From: Planctomycetia bacterium | GTDB lineage: Bacteria > Planctomycetota > Planctomycetia > Pirellulales > UBA1268 | Length of the DNA stretch: 18,433 nucleotides | Assembly (NCBI GenBank): GCA_009923125.1 | Contig: RFUD01000004.1 | Location: 1 to 18,433 of the forward strand | Reading direction: 5' to 3' | Shown here: positions 14,513 through 18,433 of the stretch, one piece after another | Position numbering within the stretch: position 1 is the first letter of the stretch | How the letters are laid out: each line of letters begins with the position of its first letter | Notes under the pieces: model-generated | What the model was told of the DNA's origin: nothing | Database searches by the model: none | What the model saw: the letters and a program-made list of their open reading frames with translations, nothing else | Program-made: the position numbers and the translations under genes

Positions 14513-16855
14513 CTATTTGGCGGGCATGTCGCGGATGACGTTCCGCCAGTGGGTCACGGTCGCATCGCCCTTCACGGCCGCCTCGGCAACGGCCACCCGC
14601 AGCGACTTGAGCGCCTCGCACACGACCGCCGTCTGGGCCAGCGCATCGGCCGCCTGCATGGTCTCCACGTCCTTCGTCAGCACGGCGGCCCGGTCCACCT
14701 GGCCGTCGCGCTGCTGGACGCATCCGTAGCGTGTGAGATAGACGATCCACGGTTGCAGCGCATCCACCAGGCCGGCCACGTCGAGCGTTGCGGCACCGAC
14801 GAGCGGCTCCTCGAATTTCGACAACTGCGAACCGGTCTCCAGCTTCGACGCCGCCAGCAGCCGCGAGGCCTGCTTGGGAACGAGCGAGAACACGGCCACG
14901 TCGTCCCCCACCCCGATCGTCGGCCGGATCTGGTCGTCGAGTCCGCTCTTCTCGAGCGGCCACGTCCACACCGCGCCCGCCTCCACCTTCGACTTCTCCG
15001 GATCGCGGATCCGGTAGTCGGCGGGGACGGAATCGGGGTCGATCTCCCGCACGGCATCGACCAGCTCGTCGCCGAGGGCGAACAGGTCACTCAACCCCTC
15101 ACGGAACAGTTTCGGGTCGTCGATTCCCAGCACGATCGCCGGCTCCGTGAGCGGCAGCGGCTCGGCCGCCTCGGGCAGGCTTTCCTGCAGCCGCTTGGTC
15201 CGGCTCTTGGCGTCGAGCACGAGGCCGATCTGGCCGTCGGCCAGGGCGGGAAGCAATTTCGCCCGCAGGGTGCCGAGCAGCTTTTCGACCAGCGGTCCGA
15301 AATGCTTCTCGGCGAGCGCCGCCTTCTCATCGCCGTCGTCGCCGACCTTGGCGACGAGGTATTTGCTGAAGAACCGCCAGGCCATGCCGCCCCACGCGAC
15401 CACGTCCTCGAACTGCTGCGGATCGTTCTTCACGCGAAACGCGACCGCGCCCAACGGCGCCCCGCCGGCGTGCTCCAGGAGGTCGAGCCGCTTCGACCCG
15501 TCGAACGGGCGATTCGTCGTCCAGTCCCACGCGTAGCCCTCGTAGCCCTGGTCGGACATGAACGAGTAGGCCATCCACGGGCCAGGCAACGGCAGGCGCT
15601 TCTTGTAGCCGGCGGCCACGCTCTCGAGCGCCCGCCGCGCTTCCTCGGCCGCGCCTTCGGGCAGCTCGGCCTCGGCGGCGATCGTGTCGGCGAGGTCGGC
15701 CAACTGCTCGATGTCGGCGGCCGACGGCCCGAGCGCCCGCGCCAGCGGCTCGCTGATGTACGACACCGCGGTCAGGCGCTTGCCCTGATCGGCGACCAGC
15801 GGCGCGAACGGCTTCGTGGCGGTGAGGCCCGGCCGACTGCCGTCGCCTGCGAGCTTGTCGAGATGATCGGCGGAGTCGCCGATCGACAGCACCACCCGGT
15901 CCCGGATGACGCCGAGGCTGATGACCAGGTCGAGGGACCGCAGCCGCTCCAGCACCTTGTCGAGGGCCTCGCCGTCCATGCCCTCGGCGGTCTCGCGGGT
16001 GATGTCGTCCCAGGGCACCGTCGCCCCGTCGATCGTGAACGTCACCACCTCGCCGCCGGCGACCTTGCGCCGCTGAAGCGACTTCGCGAGCTCGGGGTTG
16101 GCCTGGGTGAACAACTTGACCAGCACCTCGATCCGCTTGAGCTGGCTCTCCGCCGCCGGCAGCTGCGTCGTCTTGAAGCCCCACACGAGGTCCGGCACGA
16201 CGATCAGCTCGACGTTGTCGGCGAGTGTCTGGAGCACGAGCCGGGCAGCGAGTTCGTCCGGGGCGGTGCGCACCATCTGCACGGGACGAATCTGGCCGCC
16301 GCGGCGGGCGGCCGCCCCGTCGTCGTCGTCAGCCTCGTCTTCGTCGTCATCGTCGATCCGTTCGACGGCGTCGAAATCGAGGTCGAGGTCGAGATCCGCG
16401 TTGCCCCGTGCCATCTGCAGGATGTTCGCCGCCTGCTGGGCACGCTGGATCTTCTGGAACAGTTCGACGAACTGCACGCACGAGGGCTCGCCGTAGAGAA
16501 ACGTGTCGGTCGACACCATGTCCTTGAGCAGTTCGAGTGCCTGCTGGTTTTCCGGCAATTCCATGAACGTGGCGACCATCGAGAGCGGGCTGCCCGGCTG
16601 GACCTTCTGCTCCTCGATCTGATCGACGGCCCGCTGCACCGCGGGCAGCTTCCGCAGGGCGGCGAAGGCGTTGCTGTTCACGAATCGGTCCCATTGCTCG
16701 CGCAGTCGGAGCGTGGCCGAGACGAACGCGGCGTCCTGCGGGATGGCCGCGACACCCCCGACCGGATCATCGGCGGCGATCGCGGGCATGGAGCAGGTCG
16801 CGGGCACGAGGCCGACGGCGAAGACGAGAACCAGGAGACGGAAGGGCGCGGCCAT
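14513..16855 (-). CDS. Secreted protein of unknown function with Asp-rich tract
   Basis: I do not recognise a known family with certainty. The ATG at 16855 is chosen over an upstream open frame because it opens a signal peptide (MAAPFRLLVLVFAVGLVPA, cleavage near AIA/ADD at ~28) and has GAGG nine bases upstream. The 780-aa product has no further membrane segment. An acidic tract at about residues 150-180 alternates Asp-Leu (DLDLDLDFD) and then runs DDDDEDEADDDD; it could bind calcium or act as a spacer. The remainder mixes alpha/beta segments such as AIPQDAAFVSATLRL, VVTFTIDGATVPW and VVLSIGDSADHLDKL. This pattern recalls large planctomycete exported proteins with DUF3352-like character, but that is only an impression. 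CSMPA near the signal end is not a proper lipobox. It is convergent with ribD (54-bp gap) and divergent from the formyltransferase gene. Function unknown. Confidence 0.8.
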   Translation of the reverse strand: MAAPFRLLVLVFAVGLVPATCSMPAIAADDPVGGVAAIPQDAAFVSATLRLREQWDRFVNSNAFAALRKLPAVQRAVDQIEEQKVQPGSPLSMVATFMELPENQQALELLKDMVSTDTFLYGEPSCVQFVELFQKIQRAQQAANILQMARGNADLDLDLDFDAVERIDDDDEDEADDDDGAAARRGGQIRPVQMVRTAPDELAARLVLQTLADNVELIVVPDLVWGFKTTQLPAAESQLKRIEVLVKLFTQANPELAKSLQRRKVAGGEVVTFTIDGATVPWDDITRETAEGMDGEALDKVLERLRSLDLVISLGVIRDRVVLSIGDSADHLDKLAGDGSRPGLTATKPFAPLVADQGKRLTAVSYISEPLARALGPSAADIEQLADLADTIAAEAELPEGAAEEARRALESVAAGYKKRLPLPGPWMAYSFMSDQGYEGYAWDWTTNRPFDGSKRLDLLEHAGGAPLGAVAFRVKNDPQQFEDVVAWGGMAWRFFSKYLVAKVGDDGDEKAALAEKHFGPLVEKLLGTLRAKLLPALADGQIGLVLDAKSRTKRLQESLPEAAEPLPLTEPAIVLGIDDPKLFREGLSDLFALGDELVDAVREIDPDSVPADYRIRDPEKSKVEAGAVWTWPLEKSGLDDQIRPTIGVGDDVAVFSLVPKQASRLLAASKLETGSQLSKFEEPLVGAATLDVAGLVDALQPWIVYLTRYGCVQQRDGQVDRAAVLTKDVETMQAADALAQTAVVCEALKSLRVAVAEAAVKGDATVTHWRNVIRDMPAK

Positions 16856-16879
16856 CGGAGGAATCCTCGCGGGGTGCTT

Positions 16880-16943
16880 GGTGGACCGAAGCGATCCACC
16901 GTAGATTATGCGAAATCCGTCGTGCCGCGGAACATGAAATCCG
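16880..16943. promoter_or_regulatory. Repeat-bearing divergent promoter region
   Basis: The 138-bp gap between the divergent unknown gene and formyltransferase gene contains three signals. GGTGGA (16880-16885) and TCCACC (16895-16900) form an inverted repeat. Right after it comes the most AT-rich stretch, with TAGATT (16902-16907) as a possible -10 on the + strand and CATAAT (16910-16905) as a possible -10 on the - strand. GAAATCCG is repeated directly at 16912 and 16936. The arrangement suggests overlapping back-to-back promoters with a binding site between them. The -35 matches are weak on both strands. Confidence 0.35.
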
Positions 16944-16993
16944 ACGCGTGCCACGACGCCGCACGCCCGCCGCGGCCCGCACCACCGTCCATC

Positions 16994-17899
16994 ATGCGCA
17001 TCGGCGACACGCTGATCATCGACACGTTCGCCGAGGCCTTCCGCCTCCGCTACGCCCGGCTCATCGTCACGGCCCACGACGACCACTGGCTCGACGCGGC
17101 CCTGCGGGCGGTCTGCGGCTATGGCACGAGCGTCATCGGCTGCGACGCCGAGATCGGCGTGGAGTCCCTGCTCGGCCCCGGGGAGACGCCCGACGGCCGT
17201 GCGGGCGCGGCGGTGCTCGCGTTTTCCTTCGGGGCTGAGCCCCTCGGGAAGGCCCTGGCCAACCGCACCGCCCAGTGCCTGCTCACCTGCCCCACGGTCA
17301 ACGTCTTCGACGGCCTGCCGCAGGCCGCGGAACGGGGCCCGCTCGGCCGACACATCCGGTTTTTCGGCGACGGTTTCGAGAAGTCGAAGGTGGTCGATGG
17401 CCGCCGCCACTGGCGGGTGCCGGTGATGGATGGCGAGTTCGTCGTGGAGGAGACGGTCGGCGTCGAAAAGGGGATCGGGGGGGGCAATTTCCTGCTCCAG
17501 GGAGCCGGGCTCGACGAGTCGCTCGCCGCGGCCCGGCGGGCCGTCGCGGCGATCGCCGCCGTGCCGGGCACGATCACCCCCTTTCCGGGAGGCGTGGTTC
17601 GCTCCGGCAGCAAGGTGGGATCGCGGTACGACGGCCTGAAAGCCTCGACGAACGACGCCTACTGCCCGGCGCTGGTGGGCCGCGTGGAAACGGCGTTGGT
17701 GTCGGGGGCCGCATGCTGCCTGGAAGTGGTGATCGACGGCGTCGATGAAGCCTGCATCGCGGACGCCATGGCGGTCGGGATGCGGGCCGCCGCGGGGCCC
17801 GGCGTGCTGGCGATCTCAGCCGGCAATTACGGTGGCAAGTTGGGCAAGTTCCACTTCCATCTTCGCCAGGTTCTCAGTCCGGGTGGGACCGCGGGTTGA
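16994..17899 (+). CDS. fhcD: Formylmethanofuran:tetrahydromethanopterin N-formyltransferase
   Basis: The protein has 301 aa, the usual length for Ftr/FhcD. The ATG at 16994 gives the family N-terminus (MRIGDTLIIDTFAEAF); an in-frame ATG at 16934 would add 20 untypical Pro/Arg-rich residues. No clear ribosome site is seen. Family blocks present are GTSVIGCDAEIG, the VEKGIGGGNFLLQG segment, TPFPGGVVRSGSKVGSRY, ASTNDAYCP and GNYGGKLGKFHFHL. The enzyme moves a formyl group between a methanofuran-type carrier and N5 of tetrahydromethanopterin, in the cytoplasm. Bacteria that have it (methylotrophs and, by published work, planctomycetes) use the pathway to oxidise or detoxify formaldehyde, usually with the Fhc complex (FhcA, B, C). 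None of those partners, nor mch, fae or mtd, is in the window. Its nearest neighbours are a divergent secreted protein of unknown function and a downstream membrane-anchored protein. Confidence 0.93.
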   Translation: MRIGDTLIIDTFAEAFRLRYARLIVTAHDDHWLDAALRAVCGYGTSVIGCDAEIGVESLLGPGETPDGRAGAAVLAFSFGAEPLGKALANRTAQCLLTCPTVNVFDGLPQAAERGPLGRHIRFFGDGFEKSKVVDGRRHWRVPVMDGEFVVEETVGVEKGIGGGNFLLQGAGLDESLAAARRAVAAIAAVPGTITPFPGGVVRSGSKVGSRYDGLKASTNDAYCPALVGRVETALVSGAACCLEVVIDGVDEACIADAMAVGMRAAAGPGVLAISAGNYGGKLGKFHFHLRQVLSPGGTAG

Positions 17900-17955
17900 C
17901 GCCGCGGCGACTGGCCTTCGCGATGGCCCGCCCGTGTGTTATTCCCCCCTTGGTC

Positions 17956-17984
17956 CATGCCACCCATGATCACCCATGCCACCC
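17956..17984 (+). repeat. 10-bp direct repeat upstream of the right-edge gene
   Basis: CATGCCACCC occurs at 17956-17965 and again at 17975-17984, a period of 19 bp. The spacer contains a third CCCATG. It sits in the 102-bp gap after the formyltransferase gene and includes two in-frame alternative ATGs (17957, 17966) for the next gene. Confidence 0.45.
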
Positions 17985-18001
17985 GCAGGGGCTTCGCACC
18001 C

Positions 18002-18433
18002 ATGTCCGACCGATCGTCGCGCCAGGATCTCGTCGTTCCCCAGACGCGTTCGAGCCTGCCGCTCGTGCTCGGAGCGGTCGCGAGCGCCGGCATCGGTTTC
18101 GCCGCGGTGTGGGCACTGCGGATCGGGCAGGCACCGGCCGGTCCGGCCGCGGACGTCGCGGACGTCCTGACGCCACCGGCGACCCCGGCGTCCGATCCGC
18201 TCGCCGAACATCCGCAGCCCGCTGAGCCCGACCGGTTCGCCCCTGCCGCCGATCCGTTGCCGGCGCAGCGGACGCCCCCGGCTGAACCCGCGGCTTTCGG
18301 CCACGACATCCAACGCGCTTCGCTCGACGCGCCCCCGGAAGTTCTGCCGACCGGTGGCGAGACTGAAAATGGCGGCGCGGGCGCGGGCGGGGACACGATC
18401 CCGGCCAACACGTCCACGACCATCACCGTGGCG
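18002..18433 (+). CDS. Membrane-anchored Pro/Ala-rich protein (3' partial)
   Basis: The frame is open from the ATG at 18002 to the end of the window without a stop, giving 144 codons. AGGGG at 17987-17991, ten bases before, supports this start; in-frame ATGs at 17957 and 17966 are alternatives that add 15 or 12 residues without a ribosome site. After a short charged N-terminus (SDRSSRQD) a single hydrophobic segment spans about residues 18-40 (LPLVLGAVASAGIGFAAVWA). From ~45 on, the sequence is rich in Pro, Ala and Asp with little predicted structure, then Gly-rich near residue 130. This fits a protein anchored by one N-terminal helix with a long periplasmic linker ahead of a domain that lies outside the window. 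I do not recognise the family. It may be cotranscribed with the formyltransferase gene, 102 bp upstream. Confidence 0.65.
   Translation, partial: MSDRSSRQDLVVPQTRSSLPLVLGAVASAGIGFAAVWALRIGQAPAGPAADVADVLTPPATPASDPLAEHPQPAEPDRFAPAADPLPAQRTPPAEPAAFGHDIQRASLDAPPEVLPTGGETENGGAGAGGDTIPANTSTTITVA

Noticed and set aside
16780..16800. Possible lipoprotein signal (Cys in PATCSMPA) of the secreted unknown protein
   Set aside because: The residues before the Cys do not fit a lipobox, and a normal signal-peptidase I site (AIA/AD) follows.
14549..16930. Very long + strand open frame opposite the secreted unknown gene, continuous with the formyltransferase frame
   Set aside because: It is the antisense of a gene with a signal peptide and a plausible start. 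The translation is Arg/Gly/His-rich without domains. Only the part from 16994 matches a real family.
16856..17410. Upstream extension of the secreted unknown protein
   Set aside because: It would run antisense into the formyltransferase gene and bury the signal peptide in the middle of the protein.
17827..18426. 199-codon - strand open frame at the right edge
   Set aside because: It is the complement of the end of the formyltransferase gene and of a + strand gene with a ribosome site and membrane helix; low-complexity Gly/Ser/Ala composition.

Overview
The window looks like chromosomal DNA from a planctomycete, most likely a Pirellulales-type marine or freshwater lineage. The evidence is the uniformly high GC and several gene types typical of that phylum: a PVC-type membrane-bound dehydrogenase fused to a c-type heme domain, a Tat-exported Gfo/Idh/MocA oxidoreductase, secreted HEAT-repeat proteins, and a bacterial formylmethanofuran:tetrahydromethanopterin formyltransferase. 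I saw no tRNA, rRNA, CRISPR array, insertion sequence or phage gene.

Layout. (1) Bases 1-9424, all on the + strand, hold five genes: a 5'-truncated SGNH + PVC-dehydrogenase + HEAT + cytochrome c protein, a secreted heparinase II/III-like protein, a Tat-exported Gfo/Idh/MocA oxidoreductase, a HEAT-like protein without a signal peptide, and a secreted HEAT-repeat protein. They read as a loose locus for periplasmic handling of a carbohydrate or polysaccharide. The last three are close together and could be one transcript, which would end at a strong 12-bp-stem hairpin at 9452-9478. (2) Bases 9630-11021 on the - strand encode a sigma-54 activator with an intact AAA+ core but a receiver-like domain lacking the phosphoacceptor Asp and the conserved Lys. 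(3) Divergent from it, 11159-14458 on the + strand holds a 724-aa protein with a degenerate SEC-C-type cysteine motif, then ribD (riboflavin synthesis) 15 nt later. (4) Convergent with ribD, 14513-16855 on the - strand encodes a 780-aa secreted protein of unknown function with an Asp-rich tract. (5) Divergent from that, 16994-17899 on the + strand encodes the formyltransferase of the H4MPT-linked C1 pathway. (6) A membrane-anchored, Pro/Ala-rich protein starts at 18002 and runs off the right edge.

The clearest points for a second look are the phosphorylation-dead receiver of the sigma-54 activator, the isolated formyltransferase facing an unknown secreted protein across a repeat-containing divergent promoter region, the four-part fusion at the left edge, and the SEC-C-like protein with a twice-used Trp-Thr-Pro tail motif. 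I did not find a clearly new defence, mobile or RNA system. Function calls rest on motif reading only; no database search was possible.
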